This document shows positions 33,933 to 43,897 of a DNA stretch of 64,000 bases, piece after piece. The notes under the pieces are model-generated. The model ran no database searches and was not told the origin of the DNA. It saw only the letters and a list, made by a program, of their open reading frames with translations. Origin of the DNA: Chloroflexota bacterium (lineage in GTDB: Bacteria; Chloroflexota; UBA6077; CF-72); the NCBI GenBank assembly GCA_016191465.1, contig JACPOP010000015.1, positions 146,261 through 210,260 on the forward strand, given 5' to 3'. The position numbers and the translations under genes were made by a program. Each line of letters begins with the position of its first letter. Position 1 is the stretch's first letter.

Positions 33933-34232
33933 TCGGGAGCGGTGCGTGCCAGCCAAGCGAAGGTGCGCCATCTGAGTATTGCCGGGTTGCGATACTGAGG
34001 TGCGCGAAGCCTCCGCCTCGTCGCATTTCCGCAGCTCCATGGTGGCGGAGCACAACCTTGGACGAGTCACCGAAGCCCGGGCCATTCCGTTTCAGGCGTA
34101 TTCCGACTTACGCGACAGACGGACACGTGGTACCGGAGGTTCGGCGGCTTACCGGCAAGCGCATGAAGAAGCGTCCGTCCTAGCGTCCCGTGCATCGCCG
34201 AGGTGCTGGTGGTGGACTGATCCGGAAGCTCA
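33933..34232. other. non-coding stretch after modB
   Basis: Holds an imperfect hairpin at 33972-33999 (CTGAGTATTGC / GCGATACTGAG) that could terminate modAB. No supported gene and no recognisable modC fragment. Confidence 0.45.
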
Positions 34233-34904
34233 ATGGGCGGTGAGCACCTGGGTAGCATAATGGGAATGACAACCCCGGAAATCGACTGGCACATCAATAA
34301 GCCTGATTTGATCGTGGCCGGGGTCGGCTGGGACAGGCTGCTGCAAGCGTTACGGGAAACGAGCGGGGAAGCCTTCGAGGTCCTCGGACCAGCCCTTCCG
34401 GGAGCCTGGTGGGAATGGCTGTACTCCGAGAAGGAGGGAGATGCATGGCCCGTGCTCGCCGGCGAGTACCGAGGTCAGGCCTACGTGCTGGCCGACGGCA
34501 TCGGTCCCGCCATGGCGGCGGATCGGGTTCCGCTGCTGGCGGCGCACCTCGATACAACCGTGGTGGGCTACACGTACGATGACACCAGTGCTTCTTGCAC
34601 GCTGGTGGTTGCCCGTGAGTCCGAGCTGGTGCGCTTCGCACTGAACTCCATGTGGGGGGACCACGAAGAAGGGGAGGCACTCGCTGGGGAAAACGAGAGC
34701 ACCGATTTGCTGCTACGCCATCTGGGCTTCGATCCCGGCCTCTGGCTCGCCCACGGATCCACCCTGCGGCTGCACTGGGGCCCCCTCGACCCCGAAGCGG
34801 AGCCAAACGCGCACCACCGCCTGTACTTTGGCCCGCTGCGGATGCGAGTCGATCACATCGAGCAAGCCGCGCTTGCCGAGTTCGAGGACGAGGACGAACC
34901 GTAA
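34233..34904 (+). CDS. hypothetical acidic protein
   Basis: 223 residues from ATG 34233 (GGAAG 4 bases upstream); in-frame ATGs at 34260 and 34266 are alternatives. Soluble, strongly acidic, Trp-rich (GAWWEWLYSEKEGDAW), ending EFEDEDEP. The middle contains two repeated-looking strands YVLADGIGPAM and YTYDDTSASCTLVVA. No family recognised. It stands alone, with heptad array S3 downstream. Confidence 0.65.
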   Translation: MGGEHLGSIMGMTTPEIDWHINKPDLIVAGVGWDRLLQALRETSGEAFEVLGPALPGAWWEWLYSEKEGDAWPVLAGEYRGQAYVLADGIGPAMAADRVPLLAAHLDTTVVGYTYDDTSASCTLVVARESELVRFALNSMWGDHEEGEALAGENESTDLLLRHLGFDPGLWLAHGSTLRLHWGPLDPEAEPNAHHRLYFGPLRMRVDHIEQAALAEFEDEDEP

Positions 34905-34957
34905 CCAGGGCCCACCGAGGGCGACGCCGACCCGGTCCAATCAGCCACGCACCTTCG

Positions 34958-34984
34958 AACTGACAACTGACAACTGACAACTCG
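34958..34984. repeat. 7-bp tandem array (S3)
   Basis: AACTGAC three times plus AACTCG, ending exactly at the stop codon (34985-34987, minus strand) of the acyl-CoA dehydrogenase gene. It belongs with S1, S2 and S4: same period, same position relative to a stop. Confidence 0.8.
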
Positions 34985-36187
34985 TCACACCTCCAGGCCC
35001 ATGCGGCGGGCGATCACGAGGCGCAGGATTTCGCTGGTGCCTTCGCCGATCGTGAGGATCTTGGCATCTCGATAGAAGCGCGGGATGGGCGAGTCCTCCA
35101 TGTAGCCGTAGCCACCGTGGACCTGCATGGCCGTGTTGGCGGCTTGCACGGCAAGCTCGCTGGCGAAGAGTTTCGCCGCGGCGGCCTCTCGTGTGTGGGG
35201 TTTGCCGGCATCGCGGAGGCGCGCGGCGCCGTGGACGAGAGCGCGCGCCGCGTCGACCTGGACCTGGAGGTCTGCTAACTGGAACGCGATGGCCTGGTAG
35301 GTGGCGATGGGCCGCCCGAAGGCCGTCCGCTGGCGCGCCCAGGCCACTGAATGATCGAGGCAGCCCTGGGCAAGGCCAACTGAGAGCGCGCCAACGCCCA
35401 CCCGGCCTCCGTCGAGCGTGGCCAGGAACTGGCGCGCGCCCGCCCCGCGCTCGCCGAGCGTGTTGGCCAGCGGCACGCGGCACTCGTTGAACGTCAGCTC
35501 CCGCGTGTCCGAGGCATGCCAGCCCATCTTGCGGTACGGAGCTTGGGGCATGAAGCCCAGCGTGCCGCTGGGCACGACAATGTTCGTGATCTCGCGCCGG
35601 CCATCCGGCCGCGTGCCGGTGGCGCACATGACGATCGTGAGCAGGCTGATCGGGGTGCCGGCGTTCGTGATATACGCCTTGGTGCCGTCAATCACCCAGG
35701 CATCGCCCTCGTCGCGGGCGCTGGTCTGGATGCCCTGCACGTCCGAGCCGGCGCCCGGCTCGGTACTGGCGAAGGCGCCGAGCGCCTCGCCGCGGGCCAG
35801 CGGCACCAGCCAGCGCTGCTTCTGCTCCTCCGTGCCGAACTGGAGCAGCGGCCAGCCGGCCAACGACGTGCTCGCCGCCACCGTGATGGCTACCGACGAA
35901 TCGACCCGCGCGAGCTCCTCGATGGCAAGGGCCATGGCGAGCGAGCCGGCGCCCACGCCCCCGTACTGCTCGGGAAACGGCAGCCCCATCACGCCGAGCG
36001 CGCCGAGCTTCCTCACGGCGTCCAGGGGAAACGTGCCGTCGCGGTCCCAGGCGGCGGCATGGGGTGCCACTTCGCTCTCGGCGAACTCGCGGACCGTCGT
36101 GCGGAGGGCACGTTGCTCGTCGGTTAGCTCGAAGTCCACGTCCAGTCCCTGAAGCCTCTCGTCGCCAGTGTAGGGCGGCCGCGTCAC
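34985..36187 (-). CDS. acyl-CoA dehydrogenase
   Basis: 400 residues from GTG 36187. FAFASTEPGAGSDVQG-type FAD loop (ASTEPGAGSDVQG), GTKAYITNAG, CRVPLANTLGERGAG, RTAFGRPIATYQAIAFQLADLQ, and FYRDAKILTIGEGTSEILRLVI with the catalytic Glu in GEGT. Similar to SCAD/isovaleryl-type dehydrogenases. Single gene, convergent with the hypothetical gene before it. Confidence 0.95.
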   Translation of the reverse strand: MTRPPYTGDERLQGLDVDFELTDEQRALRTTVREFAESEVAPHAAAWDRDGTFPLDAVRKLGALGVMGLPFPEQYGGVGAGSLAMALAIEELARVDSSVAITVAASTSLAGWPLLQFGTEEQKQRWLVPLARGEALGAFASTEPGAGSDVQGIQTSARDEGDAWVIDGTKAYITNAGTPISLLTIVMCATGTRPDGRREITNIVVPSGTLGFMPQAPYRKMGWHASDTRELTFNECRVPLANTLGERGAGARQFLATLDGGRVGVGALSVGLAQGCLDHSVAWARQRTAFGRPIATYQAIAFQLADLQVQVDAARALVHGAARLRDAGKPHTREAAAAKLFASELAVQAANTAMQVHGGYGYMEDSPIPRFYRDAKILTIGEGTSEILRLVIARRMGLEV

Positions 36188-36301
36188 GGCGGACCGGGGC
36201 GCGGCGCCAGAAGCCGGATTCGGTGGATCGGCTACAGTCCGGCGCGGCGGGCCGCGACCCCGCCGATTCGCAGACTAGTAGGAGCGGCCAAGAGCTACAG
36301 C

Positions 36302-37072
36302 GTGCGCACCTTGGGGGAAACGCTGCGCCAGGCGCGGCTCGACCTGGGCGTCTCTCTGGCCGAAGCCGAGGATGCGACGCGCATTCGCCGCCGCCATCTC
36401 GAGGCGCTCGAAGGCGAAGACTGGGCAAACCTGCCCCCGCCGGTCTACACGCGCGGATTCGTGCGGACATACGCCGAGTACCTGGGGCTCAACCCGGCGG
36501 TGATGGTAGACCTGTACAAGCCCATCACTCGCCAGACGCCGGTGCCCACGCTCCGCCACGCGGTCCCGCGCATCGCCATCCCGCGCGAGATTCCCGTCCG
36601 TCCGCTGGCGTATGCACTGGCGGGGCTGCTGCTGGTGGTGGCGGTGATCTACCTGTGGGGCCAATACCAGGCGGCGGCAGCGGCGCTGCGCGACCAGGAG
36701 GGTGTGGCCCGCGCCCGGACGGGAACGCCCACCGTCCCGCCGCGCGTGCCGACGCCAAATCCCATCGCGGTCGCCTCGCCGCCCCCTACCCTTACGCCAA
36801 CCCCCGAGCCGAGCCCGTCGCCGACGCCCGTGGTGGATGGAATCCTCGTGGAGATCCGCGCCACCCAGCGTGTCTACGTGGAGGCATCCGCTGATGGCAA
36901 ACAGATCTTTGCCGACACCCTGGAAGCGGGCACAGCTCGTCAATTGCCGCTCGCCAGCGACGTGGTGATCGTGCGGGCCAGTGTTGGCTCGGCGGTGGAA
37001 ATCACGCTCAACGGCCGACGCCAGGATGTCGCCTCCTCGCAGGCGCCCACGGAGTTCACATGGCGACGCTAA
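36302..37072 (+). CDS. RodZ-like HTH membrane protein
   Basis: 256 residues: N-terminal Xre-type helix-turn-helix (LGETLRQARLDLGVSLAEAEDATRIRRRHL, split by the LEGEDWANLPPPVYTRGFVR sequence typical of RodZ), a single membrane segment LAYALAGLLLVVAVIYLW near 102-119, a Pro/Thr-rich linker, and a C-terminal DUF4115 beta domain (VEIRATQRVYVEASADGKQIF). RodZ links MreB to the envelope in rod-shaped cells; in Chloroflexota its role is only inferred. Overlaps rimO by 13 bases. Confidence 0.88.
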   Translation: MRTLGETLRQARLDLGVSLAEAEDATRIRRRHLEALEGEDWANLPPPVYTRGFVRTYAEYLGLNPAVMVDLYKPITRQTPVPTLRHAVPRIAIPREIPVRPLAYALAGLLLVVAVIYLWGQYQAAAAALRDQEGVARARTGTPTVPPRVPTPNPIAVASPPPTLTPTPEPSPSPTPVVDGILVEIRATQRVYVEASADGKQIFADTLEAGTARQLPLASDVVIVRASVGSAVEITLNGRRQDVASSQAPTEFTWRR

Positions 37073-38439
37073 CGACGCCCCTCGCGACAAAACCCACCCC
37101 CGCGGCGCGCCCGCGTACGTTTCACATCACCACGCTTGGCTGCTCGAAGAACACCGTGGATTCCGAGGCGATGGAGCAGTTGCTGCTGGCCTCGGGCCAT
37201 CGGCGCGCGGACAACGCCGAGCAGGCAGACGTGGTGGTCGTCAACACCTGCGGGTTCATCGAGGCCGCCAAGCAGGAGTCCATCGACACGCTACTGGAGA
37301 TCGGCGAGGCCAAGCGGCCGGGCCAGTCGCTGATTGCCACGGGCTGCCTGGTGGAACGGTACTCGGCGGAGCTGGCGGCGGAGCTGCCGGTCGTCGACGC
37401 CTTCGTCGGTGCGCGCAACTGGTCGCGGCTGCCGACGATCGTGACGAAGCTGGACGAGGCGCGGGCACCTGGAAGCTCGCTGCGCCTCGTTGAGATCGCG
37501 GAGCCGGGCGAGCTGGACCTCGAGATCCTCTCGCGGCGAGCACAGGGGCCATCGGCCTACGTAAAGATCTCGGACGGCTGCGACCAGCGCTGCGCGTTCT
37601 GCGCCATCCCGCATATGAAGGGCAACCACCGCTCCAAGCCGCGTGAGCTGATCCTGCGCGAGATCGGGCAGCTCGTCGAGCAGGGCACGAAGGAGATCGT
37701 GCTCATCGGCCAGGACACGACCCGCTACGGGCACGACCTAGCCCAGAAGGACGGCCTGGCTTCGCTGCTGGAATCGATGTGCGACGAATACCCCGCGCTG
37801 CCGTGGATCCGGGTGATGTACGCCTACCCGCGCCACGTGACCGAGCGCTTCCTGCAGGTGATGGCCGAGCGCAGGCAGGTGCTTTCGTACCTCGACATGC
37901 CGCTCCAGCACACCCACCCCTGGACGCTGGCGCGTATGCGCCGCCCCCACCGCGACGTGGACAACCTGGTTGGCTGGATGCGGGACCGCGTGCCGGGCCT
38001 GGTGCTGCGGACGACGTTCATCGTGGGCTTTCCCGGCGAGACGGAGGAGGAGTTTGAGCACCTCGCGGAGAGCGTGCGGCGGCTGCGCTTCAGCCGCGTC
38101 GGGGCGTTCACGTACTCCGACGAAGACGGCACCGCGGCGTTTGCCATGCCCGATTCGGTGCCGCCGAAGCTGCGCGAAGCGCGCCGGCGAAAGCTGATGG
38201 CGGCCGCGAAGGACGTCACGGCGGAAGAGTCGCGCCGATTGGTCGGCGACGAGCTGGACGTGCTGATCGAGGGGCGGCCCGAGCCCGGCTCGGAGTGGTA
38301 CGCCGGCCGCTCGTGGCGCGACGCCCCCGAGGTGGACGGGCTCGTGTTGGTCAAGGCCGACGACCTGCCGGTGGGCGAGATGGTCCGCGTCAAGGTCGAC
38401 CGCGCCCTCACCTATGACCTGCTAGCGCGGCCCATTTGA
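37060..38439 (+). CDS. rimO: RimO, ribosomal protein S12 methylthiotransferase
   Basis: 459 residues. N-terminal UPF0004 domain with TLGCSKNTVDSE, NTCGFIEAAKQESI and ATGCLVERY (three Cys for one 4Fe-4S cluster), radical-SAM motif CDQRCAFCAIP (second cluster), and a C-terminal TRAM domain. Adds a methylthio group to an Asp of S12. The GCSKN form and CAIP rather than CIVP favour RimO over MiaB. Overlaps the RodZ-like gene by 13 bases, a pairing seen in other genomes. Confidence 0.96.
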   Translation: MATLTTPLATKPTPAARPRTFHITTLGCSKNTVDSEAMEQLLLASGHRRADNAEQADVVVVNTCGFIEAAKQESIDTLLEIGEAKRPGQSLIATGCLVERYSAELAAELPVVDAFVGARNWSRLPTIVTKLDEARAPGSSLRLVEIAEPGELDLEILSRRAQGPSAYVKISDGCDQRCAFCAIPHMKGNHRSKPRELILREIGQLVEQGTKEIVLIGQDTTRYGHDLAQKDGLASLLESMCDEYPALPWIRVMYAYPRHVTERFLQVMAERRQVLSYLDMPLQHTHPWTLARMRRPHRDVDNLVGWMRDRVPGLVLRTTFIVGFPGETEEEFEHLAESVRRLRFSRVGAFTYSDEDGTAAFAMPDSVPPKLREARRRKLMAAAKDVTAEESRRLVGDELDVLIEGRPEPGSEWYAGRSWRDAPEVDGLVLVKADDLPVGEMVRVKVDRALTYDLLARPI

Positions 38440-38589
38440 GCGCCCGAGGACCGTCGCGGATCTTTCGCCGTGGCCCGAGGGACGTGCGGGCAACGCACCG
38501 TCGCCGGGAGCCTGAGGGGGCTCCAACCGGCACGAGTCTGAGGGTCGGCAGGCCTTCCGTAGGCGCCAGCGCGAGTCGCTCTGCCAGCC

Positions 38590-38694
38590 GGGAGTCTGAG
38601 GGCTGTGCGCTCAGCGGGGTGGTGGGGCGGAGCCCCACCTTTGATCCAAAGAACCTCACCTCCCCCCACGCGCGAAAGGGAGGCCGGGGGTGGG
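38590..38694 (-). repeat. GC-rich dispersed repeat, copy C2
   Basis: About 105 bp matching 23297-23406. The preceding 90 bases carry two further short relatives of its GAGTCTGAGGG block (near 38503 and 38533). No ORF. Together with 38440-38589 and 38695-38800 it fills the rimO-recA interval; I see no gene there. Confidence 0.65.
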
Positions 38695-38806
38695 CCGGCG
38701 GAGCCGCCCAGCTGCTGGAGCCGAGTGCCCCTCGCGTCAGCCCACCGCGGGGTTGTATCGTGAGAGTCGCGGGGAATGTGAGAGCAAGGGAAGCATCGAG
38801 AAATAT

Positions 38807-38825
38807 CGAACAGATGTGCTAAAAT
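38807..38825 (+). promoter_or_regulatory. recA SOS (LexA-type) box with overlapping -10
   Basis: CGAACAGATGTGCT (38807-38820) matches 11 of 14 positions of the Gram-positive box CGAACATATGTTCG. A TAAAAT -10-like hexamer follows at 38820-38825, so LexA binding would cover the promoter. Shares GAACA-NN-TGTGC with the uvrA box at 4873. Confidence 0.55.
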
Positions 38826-38930
38826 GGAGCCTGTCGTGCGGCGCTCCCGCTGCACTGGCGGCGCCGATCCTTCTACCTTTTGATCGCGTCCGATCGCGCC
38901 GGGGCAGGGTCCTACAAGGAGACATGCGAA

Positions 38931-40001
38931 GTGGCTGGAGCCGACAAGAGCAAGGCGATCGACATCGTCGTCATGAACATCGAGAAGCAGTTCGGGAAGG
39001 GCGCCATCATGAAGCTGGGCGAGGCCCAGCAGCGGATGGCGGTGGACATCATCCCGACCGGGTCTATCAACCTGGACATCGCGCTGGGTGTGGGGGGCGT
39101 CCCGCGTGGGCGGGTCACCGAAATTTTCGGCCCCGAGTCTTCGGGGAAGACGACGATCGTCCAGCACATCATTGCCGAGGCTCAGAAGACTGGCGGCGTG
39201 TGCGCCATCATCGACGCCGAGCACGCACTCGATCCGGAGTACGCCAAGAAGTGCGGCGTGGACGTGGAGAACCTGTTCATCTCGCAGCCGGATTCAGGTG
39301 AGCAGGCGCTCGAGATTGCCGAGGCCCTGGTGCGGTCCGCCGCGTTCGACGTGGTGGCCGTGGACTCGGTGGCCGCGCTCGTACCGCGGGCCGAGCTCGA
39401 AGGCGAGATGGGCGACAGCCACGTCGGCCTCCAGGCCCGGCTCATGTCGCAGGCGCTTCGGAAGCTCACCGGCGTGGTGAGCCGCAGCCACACCTCGCTC
39501 ATCTTCACCAACCAGTTGCGGGAGAAGGTCGGCGTGATGTTCGGCAGCCCCGAGACAACGCCAGGCGGCCGGGCGCTCAAGTTCTACTGCTCGGTCCGTC
39601 TTGACGTCCGCCGCATCGACTCGGTGAAGCAGGGCACGGAAATCGTGGGCAGCCGGGTCAAGGTGAAGGTTGTCAAGAACAAGGTGGCGGCCCCGTTCCG
39701 CCTCGCGGAGTTCGACATCCTCTACAACGAGGGCATCTCCAAGGAGGGTGGCCTGCTCGACCTGGGGGTGGAGCTGGGCTTCATCAAGAAGGCCGGCGCC
39801 TTCTTTTCGTACGGCGAGCAGCGCATCGGCCAGGGCCGAGAGAACGCCCGCGAATACCTGAAGAAGAACCCGCAGATGACGCAGGAAATCGAGGCGCAGG
39901 TCCGAAGGCAGATGCTGGCGGGTCCAAGCAAGATCGAGATGCCCGAGCCGAATGGGCAGGTAGAGCTCGAAGGCGTCGAGGACCTCGCGCCCAGCTTCTA
40001 G
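38931..40001 (+). CDS. recA: RecA recombinase
   Basis: 356 residues from GTG 38931, preceded by AAGGAG at 38916-38921 (9-base spacing); the frame is open from 38880 but lacks a better start. Walker [10 protein letters not shown], Walker [15 protein letters not shown]1/L2 loops ([38 protein letters not shown]) and [12 protein letters not shown] all intact. Forms the strand-exchange filament and triggers LexA self-cleavage. The stop TAG lies in the left terminus of MITE-like copy B. Confidence 0.98.
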   Translation: MAGADKSKAIDIVVMNIEKQFGKGAIMKLGEAQQRMAVDIIPTGSINLDIALGVGGVPRGRVTEIFGPESSGKTTIVQHIIAEAQKTGGVCAIIDAEHALDPEYAKKCGVDVENLFISQPDSGEQALEIAEALVRSAAFDVVAVDSVAALVPRAELEGEMGDSHVGLQARLMSQALRKLTGVVSRSHTSLIFTNQLREKVGVMFGSPETTPGGRALKFYCSVRLDVRRIDSVKQGTEIVGSRVKVKVVKNKVAAPFRLAEFDILYNEGISKEGGLLDLGVELGFIKKAGAFFSYGEQRIGQGRENAREYLKKNPQMTQEIEAQVRRQMLAGPSKIEMPEPNGQVELEGVEDLAPSF

Positions 40002-40165
40002 TGGGTCGTTTGGCACGCTGTGCAGCATTCCCGGGGTACCCACCCCCTCGCCCCCTCCCGTGCGCGGAAGGGGGAAGTGTTCTTTCCCGGAGGGGGCGCG
40101 CCGCGCCCCCTCCGACTCCCTGCGCTCCGGTGGAATAGCCCAATGCAAGGCGAACGACCCACTAG
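39998..40165. repeat. MITE-like repeat, copy B
   Basis: 168-bp element between recA and recX with perfect 13-bp termini CTAGTGGGTCGTT / AACGACCCACTAG. Shares with copy A the terminal core, TTGGCACGC, a GC hairpin (AGGGGGCGC-GCC-GCGCCCCCT) and CCGGTGGAAT. CTAG is present at both outer ends. The left end overlaps the recA stop codon. Confidence 0.75.
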
Positions 40166-40214
40166 CTGGTCCGCCGGGCGTGCCACTGGCACGCCCGGCG
40201 GAGCCTGACCGCGT

Positions 40215-40943
40215 ATGCCATTCCGCGCCACAGCACGGCGGACGTTCACGCGCACCGCAGCCGGGCGTAGCGTCACCGAACAACAACCCGCCGCGCCGCG
40301 CGAGCCTGTCGAGGGGCGCATCACCGCCATCCAGCCGCAGGAGCGCCGTGGCGGCCGGCGCTTCAATGTGTTTGTGGAGGGCGCGTTTGCCTTCGCCCTT
40401 GCCGACGACATCGCCGCGCGACTCCGCGTGGGCGAGCAGCTCTCACGTCCCGCGGCAGATGCGCTCCTGGAGCAGGATGACCTGCGGATCGCCGTTGAGA
40501 CGGCGGTGAGCTTTCTGGGACCCCGTCCCCGGAGCGAGCGCGAGATCCGCCAGCGGCTCGCCCGCCGCGCCACGCCACCGGGCGTGGTCGACGCGGCGCT
40601 CGTGAAGCTCCGCGAGCACGGCCTCGTGGACGACGAGGCATTCGCCCGCTACTGGGTGGAGCAGCGCCAGACGTTTCGCCCGCGCGGTGCTCGCTTGCTG
40701 AAGGCAGAGCTCCGCCAGAAGGGGATCGACGTGGAGGTGGCCGACGGCGCCGTGGGCGTCACCGAGGAGACGGCTGACGACGATGCCTACCGCTCAGCAG
40801 TGAAGAAGGCGCGTCAACTCTCCGGCCTTGACGAGCGCACGTTCAAGACCCGTCTCGGCCAGTTCCTCGCCCGCCGCGGCTTTGGATGGGACGTGATCCA
40901 ACCCGCCGCGCAGCGACTGTGGCGCGAGCAGAGCGACGCCTGA
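40215..40943 (+). CDS. recX: RecX, regulator of RecA
   Basis: 242 residues. RecX three-helix repeats are visible: VSFLGPRPRSEREIRQRLARR, VVDAALVKLREHGLVDDEAFARYWV and FRPRGARLLKAELRQKGI. It inhibits or remodels RecA filaments. The N-terminal 70 residues, including GRITAIQPQERRGGRRFNVFVE, form an extra domain also seen in some actinobacterial and Chloroflexota RecX. ATG 40215, or GTG about 57 bases later. Lies downstream of recA, separated by repeat copy B. Confidence 0.9.
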   Translation: MPFRATARRTFTRTAAGRSVTEQQPAAPREPVEGRITAIQPQERRGGRRFNVFVEGAFAFALADDIAARLRVGEQLSRPAADALLEQDDLRIAVETAVSFLGPRPRSEREIRQRLARRATPPGVVDAALVKLREHGLVDDEAFARYWVEQRQTFRPRGARLLKAELRQKGIDVEVADGAVGVTEETADDDAYRSAVKKARQLSGLDERTFKTRLGQFLARRGFGWDVIQPAAQRLWREQSDA

Positions 40944-40960
40944 CCTTGGGAGGCGCAGGA

Positions 40961-41251
40961 ATGTCGAATCTGACTACCCGCGGTCGCGGATCGGAGAGCA
41001 GGACTGGGAGCCGCCTACCGACCGACCAGCAGATCGAGGCGTTGGCGAGGGAAGCTGAGACTGGCTACGACCTGCGCCAGGCGCGCCGAGAGCGGGTGGG
41101 GCGGCCATCCCTTGAGTCGGGCGTCTCTCCCAGGGTGAGCTTTCGCACGAGCCAGAGCCTGTACGAGGCAGCGCGCGCTCGAGCGGCCAGCCAGGGCCGC
41201 AGCATCAGCGCACTGGCGCGTGAGGCGATGGAGCAACTGCTGGCAGGTTGA
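40961..41251 (+). CDS. ribbon-helix-helix (CopG-like) protein
   Basis: 96 residues from ATG 40961, with AGGCGCAGGA just upstream, 17 bases after recX. Basic N-terminus, then the C-terminal RHH pattern RVSFRTSQSLYEAARARAASQG-x-SISALAREAMEQLL (strand, helix, turn, helix). Usually a transcription repressor or antitoxin. No toxin gene is adjacent, so it is either an orphan antitoxin or a regulator. Confidence 0.75.
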   Translation: MSNLTTRGRGSESRTGSRLPTDQQIEALAREAETGYDLRQARRERVGRPSLESGVSPRVSFRTSQSLYEAARARAASQGRSISALAREAMEQLLAG

Positions 41252-41299
41252 GCCGATGCTTGTCGCGACTGACGAGCCGTTCGGTCGTCCGGCGGGCCG

Positions 41300-41809
41300 T
41301 CAGTGCTCGCCGACCTCGCCGCGGAGGGTCTCCACTGCGTGCGGGAGCGCGGCGGTGATGGCGGCGAGGTTCTCGCGGACGGCTTTCGGCGAGCCCGGCA
41401 GGTTGACAATCAGCGTGCGCCCGCGCACGCCGGCGGTACCTCGGGAGAGCATCCCCATCGGCGTGGCGCGCAGGCTGGCCGCGCGCATGGCCTCGGCGAT
41501 GCCTGGCACCTCATAGTCCAGCATCGAGAGCGTGGCCTGTGGCGTCACGTCGCGCGGAGCGAGGCCAGTGCCGCCGGTGGTCAGCAGCACGTCCACCTGG
41601 CTGTCGTCGGCGGCCTGGCGGATGGCCTGGGCGATCTGCTCGACCTCGTCCGGCACCACCAGGTAGCTCACTTCCTCGAACTGCACGCCGCCCGTGGAAA
41701 GTGCTTCCCGAATCGCGGGCGCGCCGCCGTCGGCTCGCTCGCCGCGGGATGACCTGTCGCTGACCGTCAGGATGGCTACTCGCAGACGGCGCGGGGCCGA
41801 CGCGCTCAC
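41300..41809 (-). CDS. mog: MoaB/Mog-type molybdopterin adenylyltransferase
   Basis: 169 residues. MoCF fold: [39 protein letters not shown], and [16 protein letters not shown] with the substrate-binding Gly/Asp/Ser residues. Adenylates molybdopterin before molybdenum insertion by MoeA. GTG start overlaps the stop of moaC (GTGA, 41806-41809). Confidence 0.94.
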   Translation of the reverse strand: MSASAPRRLRVAILTVSDRSSRGERADGGAPAIREALSTGGVQFEEVSYLVVPDEVEQIAQAIRQAADDSQVDVLLTTGGTGLAPRDVTPQATLSMLDYEVPGIAEAMRAASLRATPMGMLSRGTAGVRGRTLIVNLPGSPKAVRENLAAITAALPHAVETLRGEVGEH

Positions 41810-42321
41810 GCAGGCGCCTCCGCTTCACCGGGGCGGTGGAACTCGCCGCTCTTGCCGCCGACCTTATGTAGCAGCTCGACGCGCTCAATGGACATGCCTC
41901 GATCGACGGCCTTGCACATGTCGTAGACCGTCAGGGCGGCCACTGAAGCCGCGGTGAGCGCTTCCATCTCCACACCGGTCCTGCCGCTGACGCGGACGGT
42001 GGCCTGGATTTCCACCAGGCTCCGCTCCGGATCCAGCCGAAAGGCCACGTCCACACCCGTGATGGGCAGCGGATGGCACAGCGGGATCAGGTCCGACGTA
42101 CGCTTGGCGGCCATGACGGCGGCGACCTGCGCCACGGCGAGCACGTCGCCCTTCTTTGCCCCGCCAGACTGGATCAAGTGGAGCGTTTCGGGGAGCATCC
42201 GGACGAGCGCCCGGGCGGTTGCCTCGCGGTGGGTGACGTCCTTCGCGCCCACGTCTACCATGCGTGCTCGGCCGCTGGCGTCGAGGTGCGTAAAGTCGCC
42301 GTCGGACGGCCCGTGACTCAT
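41806..42321 (-). CDS. moaC: MoaC, cyclic pyranopterin monophosphate synthase
   Basis: 171 residues from ATG 42321, whose ATGA overlaps the stop of the M3-like gene (42318-42321). Motifs: [48 protein letters not shown] (active-site His), and [30 protein letters not shown]. Converts the MoaA product to cPMP. Translationally coupled on both sides. Confidence 0.97.
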   Translation of the reverse strand: MSHGPSDGDFTHLDASGRARMVDVGAKDVTHREATARALVRMLPETLHLIQSGGAKKGDVLAVAQVAAVMAAKRTSDLIPLCHPLPITGVDVAFRLDPERSLVEIQATVRVSGRTGVEMEALTAASVAALTVYDMCKAVDRGMSIERVELLHKVGGKSGEFHRPGEAEAPA

Positions 42322-43823
42322 ACGGCAGCCAGCACCGCGCGCTGCTCGTCCCACAGCAGGCCGGCCTCCAATCCCTCTGAACCCATGAAGCCGAGCAGGT
42401 CCTCCGCCCCGTGGCGGCGGCCGGGGCGCCACACCTCATCCAGCAGGAAGCGGCCGGCGCGGGGATTCCGCCACCAGTCCTCGTCGAACTCGCGCCGCAG
42501 GAACCGGCGGAGGTGCGCCGCGAACACTTCCGCGCGCAGCTCGCTGGCCGCACCGAGGGGGCGGCGTGGCGCATCGAGCAGCATCAGAAGGCGGGTGTCT
42601 GGGAAGGTGCGGACCCGCAGCGCTGCGCTCATGCCGTCGGCGTAATCGGCGGCAAGTCCGCCCGCCGCCGGGTCGGCCCACAGCCGCCGCAGGTGCTGCC
42701 ATTCGGCGGCCAGCCGGCGGGTCCGCGCGCACCACGCCAGCGTGGCGACGATCCGGAAGTCGTGGCTCTCCGGCCATTCGAGCCGCTCGGCAAGGAAGTC
42801 CCGCTCACGCACGAGGCCCTCGAAGAGCAATCCGCTGGCGCGTACCGTGGTCTCGTCGCCCAGGCGCCGCTCCCAGAACGGCATGGAAGGATCGAGGTGC
42901 GCCCACGCCTGCGCCTCGCCGAGCAGGCCAAGCATGGACGCAGAGTCCCTCCAGCCGCCACGCGGCGCGAGGCCCAGGCGCACGTCCTCGGGTGGGTCGA
43001 TCGACGCGCACAGGTTCACCGCCCCGTTCTGGAGTCCATCGACGCGCTCCAGGCGGAGCTGCAATTGCTCGTCAATGTCGAAACCGAGATCCCGGAACGT
43101 CCGCACCGTGACCGGCATGACGCCGCCGTCATGGAACGGCGTCGGGATCCGGGGCGCACCACATGCCCACGCGAGGTCGGCCCACCACGCATCATCGAGC
43201 GGGAGGCTCAGTTGGGCGAGGTAGACGCCCAATGCGCTGCCGTACAGATCACCGCCGAGCGAGAGGGTCTGGTCGGCCAGGCGATCGACGGCGGCAAGGT
43301 CGACGCTCTGAGCGGCGCTCCAGGCGTCCATCCAGCTCGGCAGACCGAGGTCCGACACGGCCAGGGAAAGTCCGTCCTGCCAGCGCTCAAGGACGGGATT
43401 TATCTCTCCACTGAGGGTCGTCCGCCAGGCGTGCTCCAGCGTGTGCCGTTCCGAAGCCGCATTCTCGCGTGACCACCGAAAAGGTGCTGAGCGCCACGGT
43501 GCTTCGCGCTGCTCTTCCAGGATGATGGTGGCGCTGGATTCCAGTCGAGACGCCCGCGCGGCGGCCTCGGCGGTCCGCCCTTCGACCTGCGCGCTCAACA
43601 GCAGCGCCTGGAGCCGCTGCTTCCTCCTGGGCTCCTCGATGGGTGCATCAGCGAGGTCGTCCCACAGGTCGCGGGAGAGGAAGTCCGGGAAGTCCCGCTC
43701 GTACAGCGTTCGGAGCGACCGTCCGGGAGCAGCACCCGTGGCGAACGCCCAGGCGCGGCCGGTGCGGGCTTTGAGGAACGCCTCCGCCGTCGCTTCGAAG
43801 CGTTCCAGCGGGAACGTAGCCAC
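42318..43823 (-). CDS. M3-peptidase homologue that has lost its zinc site
   Basis: 501 residues from GTG 43823. It aligns by eye with the bacterial M3 (oligoendopeptidase F/thimet) family: [37 protein letters not shown] and [17 protein letters not shown] correspond to the blocks around the active site. Where M3 enzymes have HExxH the sequence reads GLLGE, and the third ligand Glu in the following helix (VTEGYAFLFE type) is Ala (VRASGLLFE). All three zinc ligands are therefore gone, so a peptidase activity is very unlikely. First gene of the moaC-mog operon; its role there is unknown. Confidence 0.7.
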   Translation of the reverse strand: MATFPLERFEATAEAFLKARTGRAWAFATGAAPGRSLRTLYERDFPDFLSRDLWDDLADAPIEEPRRKQRLQALLLSAQVEGRTAEAAARASRLESSATIILEEQREAPWRSAPFRWSRENAASERHTLEHAWRTTLSGEINPVLERWQDGLSLAVSDLGLPSWMDAWSAAQSVDLAAVDRLADQTLSLGGDLYGSALGVYLAQLSLPLDDAWWADLAWACGAPRIPTPFHDGGVMPVTVRTFRDLGFDIDEQLQLRLERVDGLQNGAVNLCASIDPPEDVRLGLAPRGGWRDSASMLGLLGEAQAWAHLDPSMPFWERRLGDETTVRASGLLFEGLVRERDFLAERLEWPESHDFRIVATLAWCARTRRLAAEWQHLRRLWADPAAGGLAADYADGMSAALRVRTFPDTRLLMLLDAPRRPLGAASELRAEVFAAHLRRFLRREFDEDWWRNPRAGRFLLDEVWRPGRRHGAEDLLGFMGSEGLEAGLLWDEQRAVLAAV

Positions 43824-43897
43824 GCGAGCAGTGTACGGGCCGTCTCTACAATCACATCCACGCCGCCAGCGCCTCAACGCCCGGCGCCACCTCCTCC

